From positions 19,359,513-19,423,512 of the forward strand of contig JAJEKV010000014.1 of NCBI GenBank assembly GCA_021234155.1: 64,000 nt of DNA, in the 5' to 3' direction. The position numbers and the translations under genes are program-made. The stretch comes from Isoetes taiwanensis (lineage: Eukaryota > Streptophyta > Lycopodiopsida > Isoetales > Isoetaceae). Of the stretch, positions 38,990 through 51,619 are shown piece after piece; position 1 is the stretch's first letter; the number at the start of each line of letters is the position of its first letter. The notes under the pieces were generated by a model that saw nothing but the letters and a program-made list of their open reading frames with translations, did no database searches and was not told the origin of the DNA.

Positions 38990-40620
38990 GATTAAGCTTT
39001 TAGTAACAGATAAATCTCCCTCGTTCATTTGTTCAACGACAAAATGGCGGTGGTGGTGGCGCCCGATGTCAGTACTATAAGAGCTGCCACTTGCTCTTTC
39101 TTCATTCTGTTATCTCTCGGTGGAACATCCTTGGTGGGTAGCGTGCCACCACTTTGTCGAGGGTTGCAAAATTAGAGGGCTTTTGCTTTTTAAATCCACG
39201 ATTCTTCTTGTTTAAAATAGTGTTGGCGACATTCTTGGCATATGTCCCACTTTTTGAGCATCATATCTGCGACCAAAACCATGTGGCTACTACCATACTT
39301 GGCTTCAATATCCATTTTGGTCGGCACCAAGATCTATTGCCATATTGTAGATTGTTTTCCGGTATTTTTTAGATCACGAGGAGGAAGGCATACACAACTT
39401 TCTGCGGGTTGTTGCTTTCGAGAATACCAATAAAAGGTCGGGGAAGGCTTCAATGCATCCTATTTACGGAAAAACAATGTCGAGATTGTTTAGAATAGCC
39501 CAAACACCTTGATCAAACCGGTGATATTATCTCCACATTTTGTGCATAAGCGGCATTTTCGCGGGCACATTTGAAGTAAGGACAAAAAGCATCTCCATAT
39601 TTTCCTAAGAAGAAAGTCACCCTCGTTTTGCTATATTTGCCATATGATTCTTCTGATTGCAAAAAGACCATTAGGGACGAGGGACATTCCTTTCCAAATC
39701 TTGATGTGTCGAAAGGGACATTGATTTTTCTTTCTCAATCACGGTATTCCCCTCTTTCGACAACTTTGTAAAGCGTTCTCAAGTAGAGATTCATCTATTT
39801 ACGCCATATATTTCCATGCTTGCCACGGATATAGGTGCTTTCGAATCTTAGAGGTTACCACTTTCCCATAAGTTAAGGTTGTTCTTCCCCAAGTGCTTCC
39901 ACCCGGTGGGAGATAACATAGGAAACATAGGGGGGTATTATCTGAGGTCCAACTTTGTTGGGGTTCACGCATCTCTCTTCTTCATTCGATTCGACATGTG
40001 GTGGCGACCTTTGTTTTCAGTAATGTGGTGTTGCTTCTTCTTTGAGGGGTCCCTCTAGGCCCAAAGCCATCTTTGCTAAACAACCTATTGCCAAGTCAAA
40101 GGCGTTACTTTTCTTTAGGTACATCGCGAAGTGGGCATGGGTGGATTGGCCTTTCTTGCCACTTTTGTTTTCCTTTCTTTTTTTGTCTTCTTCACCATAG
40201 TTTCCCAATAACCGACTTTTCCGGTCTTGTCAAAGACTTTTTCAAAATTATCATCCACTTAGTTCTATTGCAAATAAGCTCTTGCATGCTATTGTAAAAG
40301 CGATGTCAATAAGGTTTGTAAAAGTCCTCGGGTTTTACTCTTCATTTTTCAAAGAGGACACAAAGCCATTCCTTTGAAGCCAAGATCTTAGCGGTGAATG
40401 ATCTGCTATCTGTCGGGGCTTAGTTCGAGCTCAATAATTAATTTATGTATAGCGAAATTATTGAAGCATACTATAACTTGTTTGAACCGCTTTATTTGGT
40501 ATCGGCGGTTGGTAGCGAGGAAACCAATTTTCTGAGTTCCAGGAATCAAAAAGTAGATCCTTGCTCATGTCAATGGGACCTTTGGCACCAAGCACATTAA
40601 GAAACATCTTGGTTAAAGTT
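38990..40620 (-). pseudogene. Element A ORF1, frame-broken
   Basis: Minus-strand pieces match ORF1 of B and C: PNKAVQ near 40,490, an open stretch with a Lys-rich linker at 40,208-40,017, and the zinc-motif region near 39,560. Together with ORF2 downstream on the same strand this gives the standard ORF1-ORF2 order. The region just upstream joins R at 40,871, where a first-exon-to-ORF1 intron would end. No clean acceptor could be placed in this noisy copy. Confidence 0.5.
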
Positions 40621-41809
40621 TACGACATAAATATCTTGTGCCTTTGTCAAATATACTATTAGATAATGCAACTTAGCGAGAGAAATGCTATCGGATAACA
40701 AAGCATATAGCAATAAGAGATATAGAGACCAAAAGTAAGAAGTCACAAGTAAGATTTAAAAAGGCAACGTGCGTAGTAACATTGTCTTGTAGTATGCTTA
40801 AAACCATCCATCGATAGCAAAAGAGGTCGGGGTTACATGTCCTTGAACATGAAACAGGCGTTTCAGCATATATACTTTCATACGCTGGGGTCTAATCTAG
40901 CCTAAGTTTTATACTCCACACTTGACCACTCCAGAGTCAAAGCATGAGAATTTCTGTCACGGCACTACCCAGGCCACGAGCACTCTACGTTCTTTTGTAT
41001 TAGTATTATTAATGCAAGCGAGTACAATCAAAGTTCAGGTTTATTGTAATAAAGCATAATTGGATCTCTTACCATGTGCATGGCGGGGTATCTGGTCTGC
41101 AAGCTTGGATGTAATCCCAATTCTTGATTCAGCCCGACTTCATATCATGTGCTTATCTATGGTAGTTTAGGAAGCGTAACCGGTTTACTGTGAGAGTCAT
41201 GTACATCTTGTTCAACTTATATCTATTTATCAATTGCAAAGGTTAAGACCATATTTGGGCCAGCATCTAGCCCAATTTTATCTCAAATTTTTGGTGATGC
41301 ATGTAAAAATTAAAGCTGCGGTTTGACTTTTTGCCTTATTATTTCACCCTAATAATATGGCAGGTACTACAAGCTTTAACTTATTAGTCACGATTCACCA
41401 AACCTTTGGCCACAATAGGTTTACATCCCTATGTAACCATAAATTAGTCCCTGGATTTAGGTATTAAATTTCACATGTGTACTCTTAGATTAATCAAGTA
41501 ATTAATGCAAAAGAAGGGTTATTTTCCACTGCAATCATGTTTAAGTATTCTCAAAATGTTACAACAACCTATTTAGCTTCAGGTATTTTAGCATAAAGAC
41601 ATCATTTGCCGCGGACCAAAATCATATGTCTTTGTCTAGAGTATCGGGGCTATGCATGTATAATTACCGAAACAATTCTGGATGCATATTCATATGTGCG
41701 AAAAAGCAAAAGAAAACAGAAAGTGGATCCTTTAATCAAACTGGCTTCAATTTGAAAGGTACTTGCAGATCGTCCAAAGTTCAAACTTCCTATGCATCCA
41801 CAAAATAGA

Positions 41810-41932
41810 GTAAAGGGGAGCTCCGTTACACTGCAGCCAACCAGGACCTACATTAGCAAGAATTTGGTAAAGAGGAGGAGGGCCGTCGGTAAGCATGGGA
41901 GGAATCCCAGGTTTTATCCGGCTCCTTTAAAT
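41810..41932 (-). ncRNA. Conserved intronic hairpin, element A R
   Basis: This is the best element A copy. On the minus strand it has a TTTAAAGGAGC 5' strand, an inserted GGATTCCTCCC mini-hairpin, CATGCTTACC, CCCTCCTC, TTTACCAAATTC, TGGTTGGCTGCAG, GTAACGGAGC and CCCCTTTACTC. The paired ends differ in sequence from those of B and C, but pairing is kept. Confidence 0.5.
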
Positions 41933-42496
41933 TTTACGATCACAGAGGATGAGCATAGTATAAAAGCTTTAATCAAAATATAAGTACTCTAAAATTCAGC
42001 ATAAAATTACTCCATGTGTGATAGAATACAATGCCAAAGCATTTGCTACATCAAGATTGAGATAAGGCTTAAAAAAACTTCGCGCATTATAAGCGGTAAT
42101 CCCGCGTTCTTATACACTGCTGGTTTAAGCCACCCGGGGGTGCTCTTCACCCTAAATAATCATGTGCTTCTTTTCTGCAGTAAAAATGCTATGCATAGGC
42201 ATCTAACGAGCAGAAAAACAAGCATTTTTCTTATGTTGAAAAGCTGGAATCAAGTCACGAACCTTTTTGCGACAATAAAACACAAACATAATCATCTTCT
42301 TATGTGAAAAACCAAGACTATGATTTTGTATAAACCTATGCCACGACATGTTTTCTATGGCGAAAATGCCTAAACCTTCTTCATAAGCATTTTAGAAGGT
42401 TTTGATCATGCCGCGATTTTGGTTATGTAGCTTTAGAATTAGGAATGCAAAGGGGATATATTACAACTATTTCTATTCAATATGTAGCAAAATAAC

Positions 42497-42913
42497 GGGG
42501 GTTCGGGGGGTTTGATATAGATATAATTCTTGAAACCATAGACCATATCCCTAAAACAATTCAATGGGTTATTATAAAAAAAACATAGATTTAAGATAAA
42601 AGATAGTCACATTAGCTCACTTGGTTAGATTGGTTAAAGTAGTGGATTATTAGGACATTGAGTTATTTTGGTAGAGGTTGAATCCCGTTATTTCATATTC
42701 TAAAAGCTTAAAACCGTTATAGAGGCTCGATATACCATCAAAACCTTAGGCCAAACTAAGTCATTATTCGACATCTTAAAATCATAGAAGCGTCCCCAAT
42801 CATAATTGAGCATAATCGAAGCGAGAGGTGTCAAGAAGCTCCAACATCTGATCACGGGCCATAGGATTGACGAGATCGGCGGCCCGTGGTAGTCGAGGGT
42901 GCACCTCGTTTAG
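42497..42913 (+). mobile_element. SINE-like insertion with 18-base target duplication
   Basis: AATATGTAGCAAAATAAC occurs exactly at 42,479-42,496 and again at 42,914-42,931, flanking 417 bases that the other R copy of element A lacks. Inside, TAGCTCACTTGG (42,613-42,624) fits a pol III A box and GGTTGAATCC (42,676-42,685) fits a B box, as in tRNA-derived SINEs. The A box begins about 115 bases inside the element rather than at its 5' end, which is unusual. A different kind of short insertion is possible. No poly(A) tail is evident. Confidence 0.6.
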
Positions 42914-43033
42914 AATATGTAGCAAAATAACACACTCTAGAAATCAAACTACATATCTATGTTTTGACCTCATGATGTGTTTTAGTCCGGATCCGCGAGT
43001 TATGGTCTCCGGCTTTAGCATTTGTCCTTTGGA

Positions 43034-43247
43034 TTAGATCCAGCTGGATTGTTGTACATAGGATCCGGTCCTCCTTAGATGCTCCGGCTCTAGCATTTCT
43101 TTGCTATTTGTAGACATTTGCGAATGACATTTCTTTGCCTCGGTGTTCTTATTTTTACTATGCATTTCACGATTGGCGAAATGCTGCTTTGGTACCCTTC
43201 TTATTCTTGGAACCCGGGTGGTGCGCGACTCCGCGCTTAGGTCCCAT
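43034..43247 (-). CDS. Candidate first exon of element A (in R)
   Basis: From ATG at 43,247-43,245 the minus strand reads a short basic protein start (MGPK...) and then, in the open frame ending at 43,034, RIRRVPKQ, a KNKNTEAKK stretch, MSTNSKEMLEPEHL and YVQQSSWI. In the left arm the same ATG is at 4,057. The position in R matches the first exons of B and C, but I see no clear sequence similarity to them. It could be a diverged counterpart or chance. Confidence 0.3.
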
Positions 43248-44084
43248 TGTTCGGGCAGATCAAGATGCCTAAGATTAGTGTGAGAAGGCAAGAAGAAAGC
43301 AAAGGAAAGCAAGGCGGGAGGAGAATTTCTGAAAAAACGTTTTGATTGGAAAGACAAGTGACAAATGCCTTCTTTGCATTTGCGGCGTATAAGGCCATTG
43401 AATTTAGAAGCCTATAATAAATTCAGTCATGGGAGATCTTCCCCGAAGTATTTGGTCTAAGACCTAAGGATCCGACACCCGATATTAATTGGGCCCCAGT
43501 ATTGAGGCCATTATGGTCTTAGGCATCTTAGATAATCAATTTAATAGGTGAAGTGGCATATTTTAGAGATATGGTTGAAGTGACATAGATACTTTGCTAA
43601 TGCAATGCAATGCAATGTCAAAGGATTTTATTATTAGCAAAAGCGATCAAATTTTGGTTAAACAACCAAGTAAATGAATGACTAGATAGATGGCGGTAAA
43701 ACATGCTATCTTTGCTTTTCACGCGTTTTACCGTTATTCCAACCTAATTTAGATTCTATAAATGGCAAGGCATTTCTTGCCTTGTACATTTAGGGAGATA
43801 GCCCTTGATATTCTATGCCCCATCGTTCAATATCAGATTTAAAATTGATTTCACATGTTCTATTTTCATGACAAGAAGTGGCCAGGGTTTTTACCCTTCT
43901 ATTTGGTTCATTAAGCTCACTGCCTAATTTTGCATAGAGAATAAGTCCATCCGTCTCCTACCAGATGCATGCAAAGGCAGTTCTTGCATGGACGTGGCCA
44001 AGGCTTTTATCCTTCTATTTGGCTCATTAAATTTACTGCCATGTTTTGCATAGTTATTAAGTCCATCCGTCTCCCTCTGGGATA

Positions 44085-44195
<111 letters not shown>

Positions 44196-45204
44196 GATGG
44201 CCTAATTTGAGGTAAAGGAGCAAGTTGGAAGTGATAATATGCACTGCAAGAAATTAAGCTGAACATGGGCTTATGACATAGAATAACCATGGGCAAATGG
44301 TTTGCTAATGGGTTAGAAGTTGGCACCATGGGAATATGTGGATAGCCAAATGGTCAAAATAACCATAGTGAAAGGTTAGCAGATAAACATGCTGAAAGAT
44401 GGGCAGGAGTAAAATGACAAATAATATTAGTAAAAATCAGTAACAGATAATGTCAGTAAGATAGAAGTTGGCCAGCACCCAGATGGGTAGAGCAAACCTG
44501 ATACAAGACGGAAGCCAAGCAGGTGGCAAGCATAGGCATGGAATAACATGCAGTATCATGGGAGCAAATGCTAACGAGATAGGGAACACAAGGGAGGAAG
44601 GAAAGAGTAACAGAAAAAATAAAATAAGGGAAGTTGGATAACTTAAGCATTAACATTGAGGGCATAGGCAAGTAAAAGAACATGAGGAGAATATTTAAAG
44701 GATTGGGTTGGCATCGAGCTGGCTAAGGGGTACTACAAGACATATGTAGAGCAAAGACATAATAAAAAACAATAGAATACCAAATGGTGAGACATGGTCT
44801 TCTAATACGGTAAAAGGTAGTAAAATAAAAAAATAGAAGGGGATTAACAATATTGAAAATGGTTTATCGAGTTAGGGTTCGAAGAACAACGGCCCCGAAT
44901 CAGGCATCGATGTCCGGAAAAGTACAATGGCAAGGCATAGAAGAGATAAGCAAAGGAATATTTGCAATGATCACGTGACATGGTGCTTAACATAATAATT
45001 TCCGCCCGGTTTGGCAAAAAGGGTAGCGGACAATCTTTGGATATGAAATGGCAGTAAATAAATTAAATAGAACAAAGGAAACTAATACTTGGATGAAAAT
45101 AGGAGAGAAAGGCCGAGAATGGCGACATAAAAGCACATCGAGTGCAACAAATAAAATACCATACCAAAGATGTGCGGGAGGCGCTAAGTTCTTGGGTAGG
45201 CAAA

Positions 45205-45514
45205 GATGGAAGCACACACCAGGCGGGGAGATGATTAATCTGATCAATGGAGCGGGGATAAATCTCCGGTGCTATGTGCAAGGAAGGGGAAAATCCGGCC
45301 CGACCAAGTAAAAGTTCACGGGCGGTGGTGGAGAAATTCAATCTGGCGAGCCCGGACCGGCAAGAAAGGTGGAAGGGATCCGCGAAGTATATCGGCAAAA
45401 GCAGCGGGGAACATGGCCAAGATGAGGTAACAAGCATCAACATAGTAGCGAGAATCTATGGAGAATTTCCGGCAACTAGGAACAGGGCGACTGGATGAGG
45501 AGAGCTTAACGACA
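45205..45514 (+). pseudogene. Element B first exon in 5' R, frame-broken
   Basis: This is the copy that would actually be spliced to ORF1 of element B. It aligns over its whole length with the intact exon at 52,646-52,960, but CAG-to-CGG type changes and indels break the frame (for example CTGGCAGAG there, CTGGCGAG here), and the donor is altered. The damage pattern matches the basecalling signature in this window, so the exon may be intact in the genome. Confidence 0.6.
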
Positions 45515-46075
45515 GTTTTGGTGATTAATAAGATGTAGTAGCCAAAAATCATTATACGAAGTGTAAAGTGTTATTTAAAAGGTAAATGATGTAATAAGCG
45601 GGGCATCGAATCTTAGGGGAGTAAAAGCACAATTATGATGCTATAATGAGCATAACGTGAGAAAATGGTAACAAAAGAGATGATGAGTTTTAGATAAAAC
45701 ATGAGTAATAAGATGAGAATCAATAATAAAAGTAAGATCTATAAAAAGTATAAGGATCTGAGGGGAGGAAAAGGAAAGATAATATAAACCTGGCCAGATC
45801 TGTCGGGGGAAAATAATTCAAGGCAATGGCTCAAAAGAGCACTAGCGGAATGCCAATGGGTAAGAGTATAGTGCTAAAATATTTATTAAAATGAACAAGT
45901 GGACAAATGGAAGTAATATCTGCTGATAATATAATAGGAATGGGAATGGAGAACATGAAGGGAAGAAAGACTGGAAATTAACTGTTAAAATATGACGGAT
46001 TATGGAAAATTAGATTGATGTGATGTTTTATCATCTATTATGTACTAATACAAGTTTGGTGAAGGGCGAAAAGCC

Positions 46076-46172
46076 AAGCGGGGCTCAGCTTACCTGTTAA
46101 CCCTCTCCCTATTACCATGTTCATTGCTAATATGGGTTGCAGTTGGTTCTGAGGCAACCAGCTCGCTTCTCC
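46076..46172 (+). ncRNA. Conserved intronic hairpin, element B R
   Basis: It is preceded by TTTGGTGAAGGGCGAA, shared with element C. The outer stem pairs AAGCRGRGCT with AGCTC(T)GCTT. The inner stem pairs TTACCTGTTAACC with a damaged GGTT...GGCAACC. The loop keeps CCCTCTCC, TTACCATGTTC and TTGCTAA. It lies in the intron between the first exon and ORF1. Confidence 0.55.
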
Positions 46173-47273
46173 AACTCTTTATGGTTTTGGATACCACGGA
46201 AGCTAGTGCACAAAAAAAGGAGAACTATGATCACGATGGGGGCTGCTGGCGGCATTAAGAAAAGAATGTTTTCATATTCCTTTGCATACTATTAGACGTG
46301 GAACAAAGGTAACAATTCTATTTGCATAATTTTTGGATAAACATAATCTGTGAATCTGAAAATCCATGACAACTGAGGCCAATATGGTGACTCTTAAACA
46401 AGTAAGTGGATTTTAAGCAGCAAACATCAACAGAATTGTTTTTTTCTAGAATGATATTGGTCCTTTTGTTTGGATCTTTGCAGCCTAGAAATGATTTGCT
46501 TGGATTATAATTTAAGCATTTACGTAGAGTAAATAAAAAGAGGGTGTAATAGTAGCTATCTAAGTATGCATGTGAATAATAGAGACGATAATACAAAGGA
46601 ATAGAGTACACGGACATGCAATGATTATAGGATAATAGAATTTGCATATGTTTCCAAAAGAAAGGCCACACAATTAAAGAATTCTTGACATCATTTGAGG
46701 AAATGCTAAAATGTTGATGGAAAGAAATATGGGTACATAAACATGAGTAGAATACGGATAAGAAAATATGAAGATAATGATTTAGGGCTGCTGAGAGTTT
46801 ATAAGTTTAGAAATTTAATCTAGTATGGTTATAGGAGTAAGGATATTTACAGATTAAAGATGCATATGGAAAAGGGTTAATTACCCAGTGGTGTAGAGTA
46901 CACAAATGTCAAAGAATTAGTACTTTGAACTTAAATATAATATGGATAAGTAATGTGGAAGAAACTATGGTCTGAACAAGCTTAAACCAATGTTCTGGTT
47001 TAGGATAAGGATCCCCAAGGCTCCCCAAGCCTTTGGCTAGGGACTGATAATTCCTGGACCGAAGTTTATAACTTTGGAAAAGGAAAAGGATAAATATATT
47101 CGCTGATTTCAGGATGATAGTTCAACTATTATGGGCCTTGGGGATTTAGTCTGCTATATGCATCAGAAATCTAAATAAGAAGTCTCTACATATGATGGAA
47201 GCTGATATGTTTAGAACAGAGGTTGCATTCCTGGAGAAACATTCTAACTTCATGGAATTTTATTGAATAGCAG

Positions 47274-48940
47274 GAAGGGAGCAATATGATCGTGCAAAAT
47301 AATGAGGAGAGGCATCTGGAATGCCCAATATCTCCATACTATGCCAAATGGGATGCTGACCTGATAGCTATTGGATATGGAAACTCAAGGATCAGACCAC
47401 CAAACAAAGCAGTACAAATTGTCCTCGGATGCATCCTGAATACGGATATGCACAAGTACATGCAGAAAAGGGAAGCATTTTTGGGCGAGGATGAGATATC
47501 AATTATCTCCTTCTTAGGGATAAACAACATGATAGAGCTGGTCTTTAATCTAAATAAGGTGGATGAGGATAGGATTGCTGGAATGAAAATAATTGATGAA
47601 GTATACGAAATGTTACCCAGGGCGCATGCTGAAGCTGACACTAAGGAGATGCATGAGGTCATCAAATTTGTAAAATGTACATCTGCTTTGGAGCTGGCAA
47701 ATGAGTTCAAACTCACCCACCCCAGAAAAAAGGATAAAAGCAATAAAAAGCAAACCAAAAAGCACTGATGCAGAAAGAGAACCCGAACCAGTACCATTGG
47801 TAAACTGTCTCTTTGATGTCAGAAAACTGCCAACTGAAAAACAGCAGGCCCTACTGAAAGGGAAGAGTAACAGTAAAATACCAGATAAGGAAAATATTGA
47901 TGAAGAAGAAGTTGCTGACATACTCGAGGAATATAACATCAAGGCTCTTACTCTGACCAACTGCAGCACGTGTCCAATTGTATCAGCAAGGCTGGTGGAA
48001 CTGCATGGTATCAAGTACAACCATGCATTATGGGAAACAAAGAATCTAGGGGTGCTGGCACCTATCAGTTTGGAGACATGGAAGAAACTTTGCAACATTA
48101 CTGATGCAGAACTGGAGCAGGCCCACAAGGATGCTTTTAATTTTACAAGAAGGATAGGAAAAGTACAGGTGAACATGCCATTTAAGAATACACAATTCTT
48201 TGGCAAGAAGTGTACAAAAAACAATGGAATATTCCTAGGACAGAAGGGCCACATGGCCAAAACCTCGGAAAGAAGAGAACCTTTTTACCTCGTCAAGATA
48301 TGGAGAACATTCTGTCCGTTCTTTAAATGCAAATGTGACAAGTTCGGGAAAGGTGTAAATGGTGAATGCAACGACCATATTACATGGTACGACCATGCAA
48401 TATGGTACATGATGAACAGTATGGACAGGATGTGGCCTGATGACAGCAGTACCAGCAGGTTCTCTCAATTCCACCAGCTGATGAACTCTAAATTGATCAG
48501 AAATGGAGCAATTGCATTCTTAGGATATCTCAAAGTACGAGAAATGATGATCAATATGGTAACCAAATATGCAGAAGACAAGTATACTGATTTCAAGGCA
48601 GAATTTGGAGGCAGCAAGATGGTGGATATCATTGAAAAAACCATAAAGCCATTTGAGTTCCTAGAAGAAGCAATCCAAAAAGAAATTGGTAACACTGGTT
48701 ATGCAGGGAAAGTACAAAAGAAAAACACCATTGGTTGAGGAAGAGGAAATCGAAGTGATTCTACCACCCAAGTACTATGGGAAAAGGAGCAGTTTGGGAA
48801 ACACTGCTGGAAGCACTAGTGCAGATAAGGAGTCAGTAGTAATACTGGACGAAGGTGGAGATACGGGCCATTCGGTCAACAAGACGGAAGGATTCCACAA
48901 ACGAACGGAAGGACTGATGCAGAACAAGATCACATTCTGA
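47274..48940 (+). CDS. Element B ORF1, unknown protein with Cys/His motif (two frameshifts)
   Basis: The exon begins after TTGAATAGCAG (acceptor) and enters the frame through four codons before ATG 47,286. The frame shifts near 47,755 in an A-rich stretch and again near 48,700. The three pieces together align over the full length with the intact 534-codon ORF1 of element C. Shared parts are GYGNxRI-PPNKAVQ, a Lys-rich linker, VNCLFD, FFGKKC, GQKGHMAK-ERR, WRTFCPF, and a C-x4-C-x-C-x10-C-x2-H cluster running into DHITWYDH. The cluster could bind zinc or nucleic acid, by inference only. I recognise no named domain. Single-base indels in A runs may be sequence errors rather than mutations. Confidence 0.75.
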
Positions 48941-49270
48941 GAAATTGGTAAGTAAATCAAGAATTTGCTATTGTTATGAAATTTCTTCTAGTATGGAAAA
49001 AGTTTACAGTAGGATGTTAAGTAACTGTAATGTAAGTCACAGCAGAATTATGAGTAGCACAAATGCAATTGGTTAAACTAATAACTAAGGTCTATCTTAA
49101 TAGCAATGATTTGGAGAAGGCAGCGCATATATAGCCACACATGGCAAAATCCATGGGCACTAAAGCCCAAGTACGCATTTCCTAAAAAGGAAAAGCACCA
49201 AGCTATCTGGTATCCTGATAACAAACCTTAATTTTAGGTAATAAGCTAACGAGGGGGTATCTATTTATAG
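48941..49270 (+). other. ORF1-ORF2 spacer of element B
   Basis: There is no gene in these 330 bases. GTAAGT at 48,948-48,953, just after the ORF1 stop, is a good splice donor. TTTATAG at 49,264-49,270, just before the ORF2 open frame, is a possible acceptor. An intron here would bring ORF2 close to the ORF1 stop. No equally clear donor is seen in element C. Confidence 0.35.
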
Positions 49271-51355
49271 CAGAAAAATGACAGGAAACTAATCAAGGTG
49301 GCCGAAGGGAGATGGGCAATTAGAACCATCAAAAGCAAACAAGATATGAAGTATGTACACTTCGAATTTTTCTCCAAAGTTATTGATAAAATAAGGATTG
49401 GTAATATCTTTCGTGAGGTGATTACTGCAAACATGGGGGAAATTGGAGTACAAATCATGGAAAAAACCACCTTTGGATGGACATATACAGAAAACCTGAA
49501 GAGCATGATGTATAAACCAAAGATAACTTTCTTTGAGGACAGGCAGCTACCATGTCCATGCAGTAATCCAAGTCTGGCACGATTTGTGGATAAACAGTCA
49601 GGGCACATATGTACGACTGATCTTAGCATAGTACATAGTAAGCCTTTGAGAAACTGGTTCAAAATTGGTATGAATCATATACCAGACAAGCCGTTCACCA
49701 TGACACGGTTCAGGACAGAAATGGAAATTACAAGTAATCAGTTTTTCGAAATACACAAACGTACACTGAAACAGGAAGTGGAGGATAAGATTATAACTGA
49801 ATGTAGGAAGGAAATCATAAGTAAATCTATGAAAGTAGCCAGGGAGTATGTGAAAACAAACAAGGAGAAACAAAAGAAGTTCCATATTATTGATGAAGCA
49901 GTCCGCAAAAACATGGAATGGTTAGTGAACAACTTCTACATCTCAGGGGTTGATAAGGCCTCTAATAATGCATCTTTCATATGCCCTAAATATATAAGGG
50001 AACTGGCCACAACCAGGCTGAACAGTAATGATTTTAAGGAAGTTGACGCATCTGCACAACAAATCAGGGAATACTTAGTAAGGGAAATGGGGCATATGCT
50101 AGGTGAATGGGAAATTCAGAACTCTGACCTCCCGTATCTCTTAGCAGTATATAAAGCACACAAAAATACGTTCAGATGGATAACTAATGCCCATAACTCA
50201 GTATTCTCTCAGCTGGCCACTCTTGTGTCCAAAGGACTTAATACCTTTTTGCAGATATGGCCAGATGTATGTGAGAGTAAGCTAGCTACAGTCAACTTGT
50301 TTAGACAAAAGAAAATTAAAGCATGCTGGATTATTACATCTGTGTATGATCTAACCTGTAATTTACCTGCTAGAATATATGATGTGTTCGTGGCAGATGT
50401 GGCAAGATGCTATGAGGCCATCCCCATTGAAGGGGAACATGGAATTTGCAACGTTCTGTCTCAAATGGCAGAGGTAATATGGAAGTTTCAGCAATCTAAA
50501 AAGGGAAACTTTAATTTGTGGTACAAAATCAGAAATAATGGGGACGTTGCAATGGAATGGAAACACAAGAATCCAGAAAGTAGGAAGTGGACAAGTATAA
50601 GTAAAAATGCATTCATTAACATGAATACATGGCTGTTGAGAAACTGCTATCTGCAGATGGGCAGCAAGGTGTGGAGACAGGTAAATGGGATTCCCATGGG
50701 ATTTTCCTCAAGCCCAGCATGGTGCAACCTGTATCTAGCCTGGTACGAGCTGCACTTTATACTCACGTTAATTAAACAGGGCAAAGCAGAGGAAGCAGCA
50801 ACATTCTGCAACACAAACAGGTACATTGACGATCTGGTCGGCATCAATAGTACGCAAATCAGAAAATATTTAGCACTAGGCAGTCAAGAAATGAGTGACT
50901 TGACCATCTACAACCTCAAATATTTGGAAATTAAGGAGGAAACCGAGTATTGGAAGGACTGTCCCAGTATGGTAGGTAAAGGAAGAAAGATTAACTTCCT
51001 TAACATGTCAATTGAAATCACTGACGAGGTCAATGGCACCTATCTAATGACCAGATATGATAAAAGGGATCACTTACCATTTAAAGTTGCTAAATATGGA
51101 CATGCTAATGGATGCAGGCCATACCAAATGGCCAGAAATGTGATTGTCTCGCAGATAATGCCTTTTCTCTATGTGCACAACGACCCAAAAGCAGCAGCTG
51201 ATGACATATGGAATCTGATACAAACTTTTGTCCAAAAGGGATTTAATGCTAAAGATATATGGACAACGGTCAACAGAACAATAAGAAATGGAACCTTCCC
51301 CGGGTTAAAGTTCGACCTTACAATTCTGCTCAAAGAACTCTGGTCGCACAGGTAA
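49271..51355 (+). CDS. Element B ORF2, Penelope-like reverse transcriptase
   Basis: An intact frame of about 690 codons encodes an RNA-templated DNA polymerase that would copy the element's RNA. Numbered from GTG 49,298, an N-terminal part has PCPCSNP (about residue 85), GHICTTDL and GVDKASNN-FICPKYI. The palm follows: PYLLAVYKAHK with RWITNAH (Penelope-type RT1/RT2), VADVARCYEAIP with Asp367 (motif A), RQVNGIPMGFSSSP (motif B), RYIDDLVGIN with Asp511-Asp512 (motif C), and KINFLNMSIEI...YDKRD (motif D/E region). The protein ends soon after the thumb, and no GIY-YIG, integrase, protease or RNase H is visible. The first ATG in frame is at the DMKYVHF segment, but similarity to element C reaches further upstream to the TAG at 49,268, so initiation is unclear. 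RTs with similar N-terminal blocks occur, as I recall, in invertebrate and algal genomes. Confidence 0.9.
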   Translation, partial: QKNDRKLIKVAEGRWAIRTIKSKQDMKYVHFEFFSKVIDKIRIGNIFREVITANMGEIGVQIMEKTTFGWTYTENLKSMMYKPKITFFEDRQLPCPCSNPSLARFVDKQSGHICTTDLSIVHSKPLRNWFKIGMNHIPDKPFTMTRFRTEMEITSNQFFEIHKRTLKQEVEDKIITECRKEIISKSMKVAREYVKTNKEKQKKFHIIDEAVRKNMEWLVNNFYISGVDKASNNASFICPKYIRELATTRLNSNDFKEVDASAQQIREYLVREMGHMLGEWEIQNSDLPYLLAVYKAHKNTFRWITNAHNSVFSQLATLVSKGLNTFLQIWPDVCESKLATVNLFRQKKIKACWIITSVYDLTCNLPARIYDVFVADVARCYEAIPIEGEHGICNVLSQMAEVIWKFQQSKKGNFNLWYKIRNNGDVAMEWKHKNPESRKWTSISKNAFINMNTWLLRNCYLQMGSKVWRQVNGIPMGFSSSPAWCNLYLAWYELHFILTLIKQGKAEEAATFCNTNRYIDDLVGINSTQIRKYLALGSQEMSDLTIYNLKYLEIKEETEYWKDCPSMVGKGRKINFLNMSIEITDEVNGTYLMTRYDKRDHLPFKVAKYGHANGCRPYQMARNVIVSQIMPFLYVHNDPKAAADDIWNLIQTFVQKGFNAKDIWTTVNRTIRNGTFPGLKFDLTILLKELWSHR

Positions 51356-51395
51356 ATATGTTCATTGTTTCTTTTCTAAATGTACAAGTACAGTT

Positions 51396-51619
<224 letters not shown>

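Larger units (their letters stand above)
40871..44084 (-). repeat. Element A repeat R (5' LTR-like copy)
   Basis: The minus-strand start abuts (TA)n at 44,085 and the end lies at the position where R' would enter (TA)n. It is longer than R' mainly because of the insertion at 42,497-42,913. It contains a duplicated segment of about 100 bases at 43,880-44,085 (two copies of a GGATGGACTTA block), a candidate small exon at 43,247 downward, and the conserved hairpin at 41,810-41,932. Confidence 0.8.

Noticed and set aside
42605-42700. A functional tRNA gene
   Set aside because: A and B boxes are present, but no acceptor stem or anticodon arm can be folded convincingly. It fits better as part of a SINE-like insert.
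33403-44084. A classical LTR retrotransposon (Ty1/copia or Ty3/gypsy) for element A, and likewise B and C
   Set aside because: No protease, integrase or RNase H, no primer-binding site or polypurine tract, and the RT motifs are of Penelope type. Only the presence of two R copies is LTR-like.
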